A stretch of 64,000 nt of DNA from Podocnemis expansa (taxonomy: Eukaryota > Chordata > Testudines > Podocnemididae): contig ML681996.1 in NCBI GenBank assembly GCA_007922195.1, positions 20,836,693 to 20,900,692 of the forward strand, read 5' to 3'. The position numbers were made by a program, and so were the translations under genes. The notes under the pieces are model-generated. The model was not told the DNA's origin. It did no database searches and was given only the letters and a program-made list of their open reading frames with translations. Below, in pieces: positions 1 to 11,597 of the stretch (its first letter is position 1; every line of letters begins with the position of its first letter).

Positions 1-60
1 GGGGGGGGCTGCGCCGCACGCCACCGGTGCCTGCAGGGGAATCCCGGGGGCATGGCCCCA

Positions 61-198
61 GGGGCTGCCCCAGGCCCCGCCCCCAGCAGGCGCGTCGGCC
101 CCGCGGGGGAGTCCTGGGGGCGGGGCCACGGGGCTGCCCCAGGCCCCGCCCCCAGCAGGCGCATCAGCCCCGCGGGGGAATCCCGGGCCGGCGATCCC
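61..198. repeat. 69-bp tandem duplication in the MITE core
   Basis: The block starting GGGGCTGCCCCAGGCC at 61 is repeated from 130, a period of 69 bp, with few differences over the first 50 bases. A partial third unit (GGGGAATCCCGGGGGC) precedes it near 36. Extremely GC-rich. Confidence 0.75.
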
Positions 199-402
199 TC
201 TGGCCCCGGCAGCAGCGGGCTCCAGCCATGCGCCGGGGCCGCGCCCCCAGGTTTGGGGGCAGTGGGGGGTTTAAAGCCCCCCCGGGTGAGGCACCCTGCG
301 GTGCCTCACCTGGAGGGTGTCTGCAGCCCCTGCAGGCACCCGCGGGGTAAAGCACCCAGCCGCGCTTTACTCCTCGGGTGCCTGCAATCCCCTCCCCTGT
401 CA

Positions 403-435
403 AAATAGCATGTCCACACTGTGGACATGCTATTT
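403..435. repeat. 33-bp near-perfect palindrome
   Basis: AAATAGCATGTCCACA is followed by its reverse complement around a single C. The same palindrome borders the GC-rich core of the related MITE at 56340-56373, so it is a structural part of this MITE family. Confidence 0.8.
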
Positions 436-564
436 CGCTGCCTTATTTCGAGGACAAAGTTTTTTGTCCTCGAAATAAGGTGTTTTGAAATAAAGAGTTA
501 CTTCGAAACAGCTTGTTTCGAAACCTCTTGTTTCGAAACAAGCCCTCCCAGTGTGAACATAGCC

Positions 565-3078
565 TATGATATGATTGGAATAACAGAGACATGGTGGATC
601 CTTGCATGGCTGGAACACTGACATGGATGGGTATAAATTGTTCAGGAAGGACAGGCAGGGAAGAAGAGATGGAGGAGTAGAATTATATGCAAAAGAGTGC
701 TTGGAGCTGTACTATGAAAGTAGAGACAACCTGTTGAGAGTCTCTGGGTTAAGTTTAGAGGAGAATGCAACAAGGGTGATGTTGTGGTGGGTGTCTGCTA
801 TAGACCACCAGAAGAGGAAGAGGAGGTGGATGAGGCTTTCTATGGGCAACTAGCAGAAGTTTCCAGATCACAGACCCAAGTTCTCATGGGGGCTTCAGTT
901 ACCTTGACATCGGCTGGGAGAGCAATACAGCTGTGTATAGACAATTCAGGAAGTTTCTGGAGAGTGTTGAGGACATCTTCCTGGTACAAATGCTGGAGAA
1001 ACCAACTAGGGACCTTGAACCTCTCGACCTGCTGCTCACAAACAGAGAAGAATTGATTGGGGAAGTAGAAGTGAATGGCAACCTGGGCAGCAGTGACCAT
1101 GAGATAGTAGCAGAGTTCAGGATCCTGATCAAAGGAGGAAAGTTAGGAAGCAGAACACAGACCCTGGACTTCAGAAAAGCAGATTTTGGCTCCCTTTAGG
1201 GAACTGATGCAAGGCTAATCTGAAGGGGAAGGGTGTCCAAGCGAGTTGGCTGTAGTTTAAAGAAACCCTACTAGGGGCACAGGAAGATACCATTCCAATG
1301 TGCAGAAAGAAAAGCAAATATGGAAGGTTTCCAGCACAGCTTAGCAGAGAACTCTGCAATGAAGTGAAACACAGAAGGGAAGCTTACAAGAAATGGAAGC
1401 CTGGACAAATGACTAGGGAGGCATATAAAGATATTGCTCAGGCCTGCAGGGATTAAAATCAGAAAGGCCAAAGGGTAACTGGAGTTACAGCTAACAAGGG
1501 ATGTGAAGAATAAGAGGAAGGGTTCTACAAGTATGTCAGTAACAACAAGAGGATCAGGGATTTTGTAAGTCCCAATGTGACTGAAGAGCCACTAGCCATT
1601 ATCTTTGAAAACTCATGGCGAACAGGGGAGGTCCTTGATGATTGGAAAAAGGCAAATATAGTGTCTATCTTCAAGAAAGAGAAAAAGGAAGACCCGGGGA
1701 ACTACAGACCAATCAGCCTCACCTCAATCCCTGGAAAAATCAAGGAGCAGGTCCTCAAAGAATCCATTTGGAAACAGTTAGAGGAAAATAGAACGATCAG
1801 GAACAGTTGGCATGGATTCACAAAGGGCAAATCATAACTTACCAACCTAATTGCCTTCTATGATGAGATGAATGTATATGTGGATGCAGGAGTAGCCATC
1901 AATGTGATATACCAACTTTAGCAAAGCTTTTAATACGGTTTCCTACAGCATCCTTGTCAGCAAATTAAGGAAGTATGGTTTAGATGAATGGACCGTACGG
2001 TGGATAGAAAGCTGGCTAGATCATCAGGCTCACTGGGTAGGGATCAATGGCTCAATGGCTAGTTGGCAACCAGTAATGAGTGGATTGCCCCAGGGGTTGG
2101 TCCCAGGGCCAGTTCTGTTCAACACCTTCATTAATTAGCTGTATGATGGGATAGATTGTACACTCACTAAACTCATGGATGACACCAAGCTGGCGGGGGG
2201 GGGGGAGGGGAGATGGTGAACACACTGGAGGGCAGGGATAGGATTCAGGGAGACCTAGACAAATTGGAACTTTGGGCCAAATGAAATCTCATGAGGTTCA
2301 GCAAGGACAAGTGCAAAGTCCTGCACTTAGGATGGAAAAATCCCATGTACTGCTATAGGCTGGGGACCAATTGGCTAAGTAGCGCACTGTAAGAGAAGGA
2401 CCAGGGAGTTATGGTGGCTTGGAAGCTGGATATGAGTCAACAATGTGCTCTTGCTGCCAAAAAGGCCAGTGGCATATTGGGCTACATCACTAGGAGTGCT
2501 GCCAGCAGATCAAGTGATGTGATTATTCCTCTCTATTCAGTTCTGGTGAGGCCACATCTGGAATATTGTGTCCAGTTTTGGGCTGCACACAACAGAAAGG
2601 ATGTTGACAAATTAGAAAGAGTCCAGCAGAGGGCTATGAAAATGACTGGGGGGGGGCACATGACTTACGAGGAGAGACTGAAGGAACTAGGCTTATTTAG
2701 TCTTCGGAAGCAAAGATGGAGGGGGGGATTCAATAGCAACCTTCCACTACTTGAAGGGGTGCTCCAGAAAGGATGGAACTAGACCATTCTCAGTAGTAAC
2801 AGAAGACAGGACAAGGAGCAATGGTTTCAAGGTGCAGCTAGGGTGGTCAATGCTGGATATTACAAAAACCTTTCCTACTAGGAGGGACGTGAAGCATAGG
2901 AATGGGTTACCTAGAAAGGTGATTGAATCACCATCTTGGGAAACATTTAAAGCCCAGTTAGACAAAACCCTGGCTGGTATGATTTAGTCAGAGTGGTCCT
3001 GCTTTTAGCAGGGGGTTGGACCAGATGACTTCATGAGATCCCTTCTAACCCTATGGTTCTCTGATTCTCTGAACTTCG
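565..3078 (+). pseudogene. CR1 LINE ORF2 relic (endonuclease + RT) with 3' end
   Basis: A decayed CR1 non-LTR retrotransposon. The first part (about 570-1200) encodes endonuclease fragments in shifting frames (GITETWW, then MDGYKLFRKDRQGRRDGGVE). The reverse transcriptase spans about 1577-2790: NYRPISLT at 1700, HGFTKGKS at 1811, a catalytic box reading MDDTKL near 2176 where FADDTKL is usual, and the C-terminal RPHLEYCVQFW and YEERLKELGL motifs. The 3' UTR ends with the CR1 signature (GGTTGGACCAGATGACTTCA) and a short TTCTCTGA tail. Many stops and frameshifts; inactive. Its 5' part is cut by the MITE ending at 564, so more CR1 may lie upstream. Confidence 0.9.
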
Positions 3079-5867
3079 GGTGCCTTCAGCATTAGGTGTG
3101 AGCTGAGCTGGAGTTTTGTGGATGTCAGAAGTGCCTAACTGTTGGATTTAGGTGTCAAAAGATTTGACTCGCATTCTTTCCAGATTATTGTACCCCTTTC
3201 AAGAGTCTGATTTGTCTTTTGTGGCCCTGAGTTTCACCTCACTTTACAACTACTTGCTTATAAAATCAGACATAAAAATGCAAAATTGTCATGGAACTGT
3301 ATTACTGAAAATTGTTTCCTGTCTCATTTTTACCATATAATTTGAAAATTAATCAGTCGGAATATACTTAAATTTCAATGTATAATATAGAGAACAATAT
3401 AAACAAGTCACTATCTGTATGAAACTTTACTTTCAAGTGACATTGTTAGGGCTCTTAAGTCTGCTATTGTACAACTAGGCAAATAGTTGAGCTGGTGGAA
3501 GACCTGTAAGACCTATGTGTATCCATAGGGATATGTGTGCCCAGATTTGAGAACCAGTGGTCTAACGTGGTAGTTAGGAGTCTAAATCCCTTTGTGAATC
3601 CCACCCTGTATGATCTAATGACATAAGAAATAGGGGACATGCATACAGTAAGCATTTGCTTTAATTAGGAAATGGCGAGTGCATTCTTTACTGACAAGTT
3701 CTTTGATGAAGATGGGGAAATGTATATATAAGTAGTCTTCTGTATTGTTCTAAGAGCACTGCAATATTCAACCCACAAATACAAAGGGGGCATCACAACA
3801 ATACACTGTATTACTCCTAACACAATTCTGTCTTAACCATGTAATTGTAAAATTATAGTTGTGGCTCTACATCTGCATGAGCCATGAAGAAGACTATATG
3901 ATCATAAAAAAAATAGATCTGTTGGCTTTTTCATTATTATGTGTGCATTTGGGTAGCCAATTTTTATATCCTTGTTTATTTGTGCTCACTAGAACCATCT
4001 GAAAGACTTGGATTAAGACCTCAGCAGCACAGTTAGACATTTCCAAAACAGTTCATTCATCTATTTTTAATTGTGATGGGATTGGAAACTTGCTGGTTCA
4101 CAGATTAATGCAGGTTTTAATTTCTATCTGCATTCCTTAACTTTTACAGATCAGCTGTACAATAAAAACATATAATAACTTAGAAAGTTAATTATCAAGT
4201 GTACCATATACCAGCAAGTCTAAAAGACCTCTACTGTTATCATGGTTTTAAGTTTGCTAATATTGTGCAAAAAAGGTAATGTTCCATTTAATCTCAAATC
4301 ACATTGAAGACATTATGAACACACAGCCAAATTTAATGTCCTTTGTCATGTAATATGACATACCAGCATTTATACTAAATGAACACTATATAGTCCTGAA
4401 ATGACAAATTATAAGTAGAAGCATTGCAAGGTCATTTGTACAGTAGAGAACCATCAAAAATACCCAAATATTGCAACACAACATAGTACTTCTGTCATTA
4501 TCCTTGATTCACTGCCAAATGCTGTTTCAAACAAAAAAATAGACTAGCCCAATCAAATTGTATTTGGTGATTTTGTATATAAACACATAACTAAGGAAAA
4601 GAGAATTATTCCAATACCGAACTCTGTCATAATTGATCTGATCCTACAAAGTGCTGAATACTCTCATCTAACATGGATTTCAGTAGGAAATGAAATTTTT
4701 CCAAACCTTACAGAAGGCACTGAGCATCTTGCACCATCAGGGATAAAATGTATTATCACAAACAGAAAACTATCTTTACTGAGGGAGGAAAAAGGTAGCA
4801 AGAAATGTTAGATTATATATTTTGCCAATGTTAAACCTTCAAAAAATGCAACAAGTCACTAAAGTTCTGGTTCTGCAAGTGCTACATGAATGAAATTACA
4901 TTGTTCATGGGGGGGAGTCAGTCCTTGTAATTAAGGCTTGGACTCAAAGATCTGATCAGGTTCTGAGATGTACTACTGACTGTTTGTGTGACCTTGATCA
5001 AGATATTTAATCTCTCTCTGTTTCCAGTGTATGAAAGGGAGTGATAATGCACAGCACCTAGCACAAGAGAGCCCTCATCATAGTTTGGAACTGTAGGTAT
5101 TACCACGTGGAAATTGCATAGAGAGGGTTTGGATTTAGCCCTTTTTTAAAGTACAGCAAAGTGCAAAAACAATTTCAAATAACTGTGATATGACCTTTTC
5201 TCTTTTAAAATATTGTTGAAGTATTTGTATTCTTATTGTAAATAGTGTCATTTAGGTGCGCTAATGTAACCAAAAATAAAATATCTATTTTTTTATTTAG
5301 ATACAGTAAATATTGCAGCAATAATATCTTGCAATATTTCAGCTAGTTTTAAAAACAGCAGGAATACGATGAAACCAGCCAAATGATCTAAGAACAGGTC
5401 TGGCATTATTATTATTTGTATGTATTATTTGCATTGTTTCAGCATGCTAAGACAGTTTGTGCTGGGCAATCATCCAGGTTACTAAAGAAAATGGACTACA
5501 AATCTTGTGCTATCAGCATTTGGCAATAATATAATTTTATTATCTGTGGACAATAGTCTGCCTGTGAATCACTGTCTTAGATGAGCACAACTGCTTTTGC
5601 TGATGATCACTCAGTTAACCTGTAGGAACTCTGATAAGAAAACTAACAAACCAGATGTAGTAGAACATCAGTGGATGTGCCAGACTCTGTCTTACAAAAA
5701 ACACCATTTAACCTAAGGTTGTTCTGAGTATTTCTGGCATATGTATTAACATAACTTTTGTATTTCAGTTGGTGATTTTCTAAGTCATCCACACAGATCT
5801 AAAATGTACACATATTTTCCTCTAATTACAGAACTCAACATCCTATACTCTTATAAACAATTCACTG
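3079..5867. other. AT-rich unique sequence, no gene seen
   Basis: No exon-like open frame and no RNA gene. A sequence resembling a hAT-Charlie terminus (inverse of TAGACCACTGGTTCTCAAAT) lies near 3546-3565, and a short foldback lies at 4635-4745. Confidence 0.6.
4635..4745. repeat. short foldback MITE, Chompy-like
   Basis: CTGATCCTACAAAGTGCTGA at one end and AGCATCTTGCACCATCAG at the other are imperfect inverted repeats around a centre containing GATTTCAGTAGG. This matches the style of the abundant short foldback MITEs of reptiles and birds. The name is tentative. Confidence 0.45.
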
Positions 5868-5935
5868 TCAAATTCCAAAGGGGTACAAGTTTTAGTCTAG
5901 TTCAGCAAAACAAACAAGGAGTCCTGTGGTACTTA

Positions 5936-6883
5936 GGCTACGTCTACACCTAAAATCTTAGTTTGGACTTCCTTAGTCCAAACCAGAAGCGTTGTTGCTC
6001 TGGCCAAAGATCCAGGGCCCGGACCTTTCCCAGATCCAGAGGTGGGGCCCCAGGCTCCTGCCACTGCCACTGGGTCCCCGATCCCCGGCTGGGGATTGGG
6101 CTGGGTGAGACAGTGGCTTCCGCGAGCAGCCCAGCCCAGGAGAGGTAAGTGCTGCCATGGCCCACCCGGACCCCTCTACCCAGCTGGGAGAGGCAGGCAC
6201 TGCCGCAGTTAGCCCGGACACGGATACCCAGTCGGGGTCGGGGCCAGGGATGGGACTGGGAGAGGCAGTGAGTGCCCCAGACACTCGTGGCACTGGCGCT
6301 GGGACTCAGGGCATGTGCCCCATGTACCAGGCACCAGTAACAGCTCTGGTACAAACTAAGTAGTTGGAAAGCTAGTTTGGACTAAACATGTTTATTTAGT
6401 TTAAATTAACTTTTAGTTTGAACTAGCCATGCTTTTTTTAGTTTGAACTTTTTAGTTCAAACTAAAAAAGTGCGGTTAGTTTGAACTAAAAGTTAGTTTG
6501 AACTAAAAAAAATGTGTTTAGTTTGAACTAAAAAGTTAGCTCAAACTAAGAAAAGTGCGGCTAGTTCTAACTAAAAAAACGTGTTTAGTTTGAACTAAAA
6601 AAAATGTACTTTGTTCAAACTAACCACTAGTTCAAACTTACGTAGATTAAACTAGCATGACTACAGCATGCTAGTCTAAACTAAATTTTGAAATAAGTTT
6701 GAATTAAGCAGTTAGTTTGAACTAACCATTCAAACTAAATAGTGTGAACTAAGCTTTGAGTAGTTCAAAGTAAAAATATATATATATAGTTCAAACTAGC
6801 CAAAGGCTAGCGTAGACAGGGTTCAAAATAGTCCAGACTAAGCTGACTCAGTCTGGACTAATTTGGTAGTATAGCCATAGCCC
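5936..6883. mobile_element. Harbinger-type MITE, TTAGTTTGAACTAA class
   Basis: It begins GGCTACGTCTACACC and ends in the inverse (CCATAGCC), flanked by TTA on both sides (5933-5935 and 6884-6886), the PIF/Harbinger target duplication. From 6360 to 6790 it is dominated by iterations of the palindromic word TTAGTTTGAACTAA. A GC-rich core occupies about 6000-6345. Non-coding. Confidence 0.75.
6000..6345 (-). mobile_element. GC-rich hAT-like module inside the MITE
   Basis: The segment around 6290-6340 (CACTGGCGCTGGGACTCAGG, then GCATGTGCCCCATGTACC) is nearly identical to the inverse of 37472-37525, the left end of a hAT element. This suggests an older hAT insertion captured in the MITE core. Confidence 0.55.
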
Positions 6884-7024
6884 TTAAGACTAATAAATTT
6901 ATTTATTACATGAGCTTTCATGAGAGGAAATCCTGCTTTTTCAGTGGGATTTACTCCCACAAAAGCTCATGCAATAAATAAATTTGTTAGTCTTTAAGTA
7001 CCACAGAACTCCTCGTTTGTTATA

Positions 7025-9087
7025 TAATTAATTGTTATATCTTAGGTCTGTTGGGTTGATTAAAATGATAAATGGCACCTATGATTTTATTTTAGAATGA
7101 TGAGGGAGGATGAAGGTATGTTTTGACTGAGAAGCTTATGTTTGCTGGAACTGAGACTTAGAAAAATGTGGAAAACACAAAGATCCATACTCCTAATTAA
7201 AATTCAGATCCCTTTTTGACTCAGATTTGCTTTTCAGTTTAAGCAGTTTAAGAATGGATGCTGCCTGTAGCCCCATATATTCTGAAGTATTTTTAGAACC
7301 AAGACCCAGCTTCTTTAAAGCTATTAGGCATAGGTGTACTCAACAATGCAGCACTCATGACCCTTATTACAAAAGTGATTTAGGCATGTAGGATCCAAAA
7401 TCCCTTTTACTTGCAATGGGATTTTTGGCTCCCAAGTGCCTAAAATATTTTGAAAATGTTATTTAGCTTCCTAAATCAGTTAGGTACTGCAACACTCAGT
7501 GCACATTTTAAAATATTTTCTAAGCCCCAAAATATGCAGAGATACAAGTACTTATTTGTACAATAAGAACAATTTGAACCAAAGTGTACGGTGCCCCAGA
7601 CAGGTATGTCTCTGACTCTGACAGAATGAAATCATATTTCTCAGCATTAGTGTTGAGGCATAAGGAATTGCTATACTGAAATGTTGTGTAAAGTTAAACT
7701 GAATTTTAAACCTTCTGTTTAGAAGTCAATGTAAAACTGCAGCTGTTCTGCTGGCCAGTGGATATCAAACTGCAAACACTGTGAGTAATAGCTGAGTTAT
7801 GGGATTAGATACACTAACATGGCAGAAGTGATTTGTCCTCTGCACATGATGAAGGAGGTGATGTCCTGGCACTAAAACAGGACATTTAAGGACTCTCTGT
7901 GTTATACCCTCTGCTTTGCCATCTAAAGTAAGGATATTATAACTTTGGTTAAGCTAAATATCACAGGATATCAGAATCAATATATTTAAAGTCAAGCATC
8001 TGGAATCTGCCAAGAAAAGCCAACACCAGTGCTGATGGACTTTCTTAACAGCAGGAAATATTAAGGGGTAGGTTTCATAGTGTGCCCAGGACCATTCCAG
8101 CACTGACACAGCTCTTGTACACAATCACAGAAATCACTGGAACTTTGCTTTCACAGGTGACCAAAAAGTAATAGCAGAGGAAACAGAGGCAACTCTTACA
8201 ACATAAACGTTTCCTAAAGGAACACAAAGTGAGACTTCAGCTCTGAACAGTGCAATTAGACTGAAGGCTGAAAAATCAACTGCTCAATCTGACACACAAA
8301 GAAGGATACCAGAAATATGAATGGAACTGAATAAAGATGTGTAATAGGCCTGCTGTTTGGGCAAACATAATCCCTAAAACAATCTGTGATACTTGAATAG
8401 CAGACCATATTGATAATGGACTGATGGATAAAATAAAAAATAAAGCAGATTATATTGAATGATATGGAGTTTGGCTAAAGCTTTAAAGACAAGACCATGT
8501 TTTAATCTGGAATTACTGCTGTATGACTTGTGCATTTTATCATTTCATGCTTTATATGGACAGAATGCATGAAGAGGAAAAGAAGGCTGCACGTACACTT
8601 TAACACGTGAATCAAGTCAACCAAGTTGTGCACTGCAGAAGCACAGATGCTTGTGAAATGAAGCACACTAACATAATAACATGAAATCCCTACTAAAATG
8701 TAATGCAAATGACATTTGCTTCCTATAAAGCAATCACAGTATGTAAAGAAAATTGCCAAGCTGCTATCTACAAAAAATCAAAAGGATATTTCTTTTCACT
8801 CTATATTAAGATGAGAATTTATAGTACTGTATTATTCAAAGACAGTGGTTTCTCAAATGTAGCTAATGTTGTCTCTGAATCCTCATTTAATGGCCTCTAT
8901 AACTATGGCTCTCATAATGCTTGATTCTGGGGATTTCTTACAAATTTTTGGAAGGTGCATAGCCTCTTTGCCAAATACTGATATTTATTTATCCTTGACC
9001 CCTTCATTTTTTTCTGGTGTGTGAATTCAAGCTCTGATAGGGCTTCTAGATGTTATCTTTTGACAAACAAAGAATATATGAGTTCCA
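7025..9087. other. AT-rich unique sequence, no gene seen
   Basis: No recognisable exon. A short foldback of the TTAGGCxxxTAGGATCC style lies at 7370-7495 (GATTTAGGCATGTAGGATCC ... CTAAATCAGTTAGG), probably an old MITE. The open frame at 8502-8759 has no recognisable content. Confidence 0.55.
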
Positions 9088-9196
9088 GAAGGGTAGCCAT
9101 GTTAGACTGTATATAGCAAAAACAACGGAAGTCTTGTAGCACCATAAAGACTTAAAAATTTTGTTAAGTCTTTAAGGCACCACAGGCCTTTCATTG
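9088..9196 (+). mobile_element. short foldback retroelement copy
   Basis: Head GTTCCAGAAGGGTAGCCATG, then an arm (GTCTTGTAGCACCATAAAGA), immediately followed by its inverse (AAGTCTTTAAGGCACCACAG). The centre with the hammerhead-like part is absent, leaving a near-simple hairpin. Confidence 0.7.
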
Positions 9197-9478
9197 TTCT
9201 GGAATACAGAAAGTAAGGTGGTGCTGTAGTTAAGGTATTCTGTGGAAATGACCACACAGGAAGGGAATAAATCATGTGTAAAAGGGTTCAAAGGTATTCC
9301 CCTTAGTTTTTAGTCTCTTTTGTGCAGTCTGGTCTGTTCCAAAGGCAAAATGAATAAATCAATCCCTTTTCCCAGGGATAAACATCAGCTCTGTAGGAAG
9401 TATTTAGCATGGCAGTATCTGGAGACAGGAATGAAATCTACCAGTGGCAGGCTAATCCCCCACTTATCTAGACTCTTT

Positions 9479-9932
9479 GGCTATGTCCACACTTAGGCAG
9501 TTAAATTGATTTAAGTTAAATCTATTTAATAAAATTGATATAAAATCATTAAATCAATTTAAGTTAAATCCATTTAACAGATCCCCACTGGAAGACCAAA
9601 TTGAACTAGCATGTGCATGGACAGGACTTGCTGGTGGGGACATCTCTCCCCAGGTGAGGAAACCTGTCTCTGGGGAGAATCCGTTTTGAGTTAGAGAGTC
9701 CAGGGTAGACTCTCTAAGTTGAAATACTAATTCCTACTCTATTTCAGAAAAGGAGTCTTGTGAAAACTCACTTTTTTGAAATTGCTATTTTGAGTTAATA
9801 TCGTCATAGTTATTTCAAAATAGCTATTTCAAAATAACTTTGCCAGTGTTGACATAGCCAGTGTGGACATGCAATCTTTTCAATCTAAATAATCAGCATT
9901 ATTTCAGTTTAAAGACTAAGTGTGGACATACC
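9479..9932 (+). mobile_element. Harbinger MITE, TTAAATCGATTTAA class
   Basis: It starts GGCTATGTCCACAC and ends GTGTGGACATACC. The first 160 bp align with the first 160 bp of the coding Harbinger element at 61352 (both carry ATTTAATAAAATYRATATAA and then AACTAGCAT near the junction with the core). The interior is a short non-coding core. It is therefore a deletion derivative of that family. Confidence 0.8.
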
Positions 9933-10899
9933 ATTTGTGGGGGGGTTATACACTAACATTTACATATTTTCATTACAATATTTTTTCACTCTGCTAAGTG
10001 ATACAATTCCTAAAAGTTTCACTTGTTACCTCTGTTGGTATGTTCACTCTACCACTTTTCATATTCCATTATTTCATAATATTTTTTCTTTCCTTCAGTT
10101 CTATTGTGTCCCTTTCTCTTTCCACGTATCCCACAATTGCTTTCCTTCCCTCTACCTCTACCCTTTCCCTTCCTCCTCCTCTTATTATCTTTTGGGTTGC
10201 CAACCCCTGTCCTAGGTCTTGAATGCATCTTTGGGCCACCCTCGAACACTGCTGCATTTTGTTTTCTACATGAAATCTACCTGAAATATGGTATGCCAAG
10301 CAGCTAATATGACTATAGCCTAAACCAAGGTACCACTCACAAGTGATCTAACTGGTGGTTGCCCAGAGCCAACAGCTGGTCCAACTACACTATTTAAATT
10401 GGAACAAGGCATAGGAATTTTGTTCAAGCAACAATGTGATTTTGACTAATGAATGTATTGCATCCTATTTGTGCCTATCTCTTATACCTAACCTTGTTAA
10501 CAGCCCCTCCCTTCCCTCCCTTTTCTACCTTGGTCCAGTTCTGGGCTTGATTTGTGTCACTCCTTCAGTTCCTGCCCTTAAACCTCCAATCATCACTTTC
10601 TAGTCCTGGCTCCAAACCCAACCTCTGACTTCTGACCCTGACACAGGCTTCACGCTTGGCTCTGGCATTTGATATCAGACCTTGTCACTCATACCCAGCT
10701 CAGATCCTTAGCTCTGATAACTGGAAAATGAATCTGGTGCAGACCCTTGTCTTTGTTCCTAACCTGGATGCGTGTTCTGCCCACTAGATATCGTTTCAGC
10801 TCTGACTACTAAGTAAGATGGCATACATCCTGGTCCACTACAGCATGCAGCATCCCTATGCCCATACTGGCCAGGCTCAAACATGAGAGATGGATGCAC
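9933..10899. other. unique sequence, no gene seen
   Basis: Pyrimidine-rich from 10080 to 10190 and around 10505-10530; the open frames there follow the composition bias. Nothing recognisable. Confidence 0.5.
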
Positions 10900-11597
10900 C
10901 ATATATCACAAGGAGACACAGCAAAATTGAGGAAAGGAATGCAGGTGTGATATAGGACCACAAGCTAAATTTGAGTCAGCAGTGTAACACTGTTGCAAAA
11001 AAAGAACACCATTCTGGGATGTATTGAGATGAGAATTGTGAGTAAGACATAAGATTTAATGCTTCTGCTCTGCGCCAATTAGATCTTAACTAGAGTATTG
11101 TGTCCAATTTGGGCTTCTCACTTCAGGAAAGATGTGGATAAATTGAAGAAAGTACAGAGAAGAGAATTAAAGGTCTGGAACACCTCACTGATGAGGGAAG
11201 ATTGAAAGAGCTGGGTTTGTTTAGTCTAGAAAAGAAGAGACTGGAAGGGGACATGAAAATATTTTTCAAGTACCTAAAAAGTTGTTCCCAGTAGGAGGGA
11301 GAAAAATTGTTCTCCTTAACTGCTGATGATAGGGCAAGAAGCAATGAGTTTATATCCACAAGGGACAATTAGGTTGGACAATAGGGAAAAAAAAGATGTA
11401 ACTGTCAGGGTGATTGACCACTGGAATAAGTTGCCTAGGTAGGTTGTGGAATCTCCATCAGTGGAAGTTTTTAAAAGCAGATTAGGCAAACATCTGTCAG
11501 GAACAGCTTAAGAGGTTACTTGGTCCTACCAGAAATGCAGGGGACTGGACTCGATAACCTCTGATGGCTCCTTCTAGTTTCTACGATTCTATGAAAA
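10900..11597 (+). mobile_element. CR1 LINE, 5'-truncated 3' fragment
   Basis: Old CR1 copy. It contains decayed C-terminal RT coding (around 11080-11230: inverse-free motifs corresponding to LEYCVQFW and GRLKELGL) and a complete 3' end (GGGGACTGGACTCGATAACC, then TTCTACGATTCTATG). It is more diverged than the CR1 at 52.4 kb. Confidence 0.85.

Larger units (their letters stand above)
1..564. mobile_element. Harbinger-type MITE, TTCGAAA class, right part
   Basis: The right end is a GGCTATGTTCACAC-type terminus in inverse orientation at about 551-564. The AT half (403-550) is built from copies of the self-complementary word TTATTTCGAAATAA and variants; the GC-rich half (1-400) is a core cargo. 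The left end lies outside the window. The same design recurs at 41334-41761 and 56218-57224. Non-coding; the open frames in the GC-rich core are composition artefacts. Confidence 0.7.
5870..7024 (+). mobile_element. foldback retroelement (Cry/Penelope-type) split by a MITE
   Basis: Head (TTCCAAAGGGGTACAAG, TTTTAGTCTAGTTCAGC) and first arm (ACAAGGAGTCCTGTGGTACTTA) run to 5935, resume at 6884 (TTAAGACTAATAAATTTATT), and then an inverse arm runs to about 7022 (TTAGTCTTTAAGTACCACAG). The arms are reverse complements. The centre contains degenerate hammerhead-like sequence (TTTACTCCCACAAAAGCTCA). The MITE at 5936-6883 interrupts the first arm. Confidence 0.8.

Noticed and set aside
5963..6363. Open frames on both strands
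   Set aside because: GC-rich hAT-derived core of a MITE; no protein motif.
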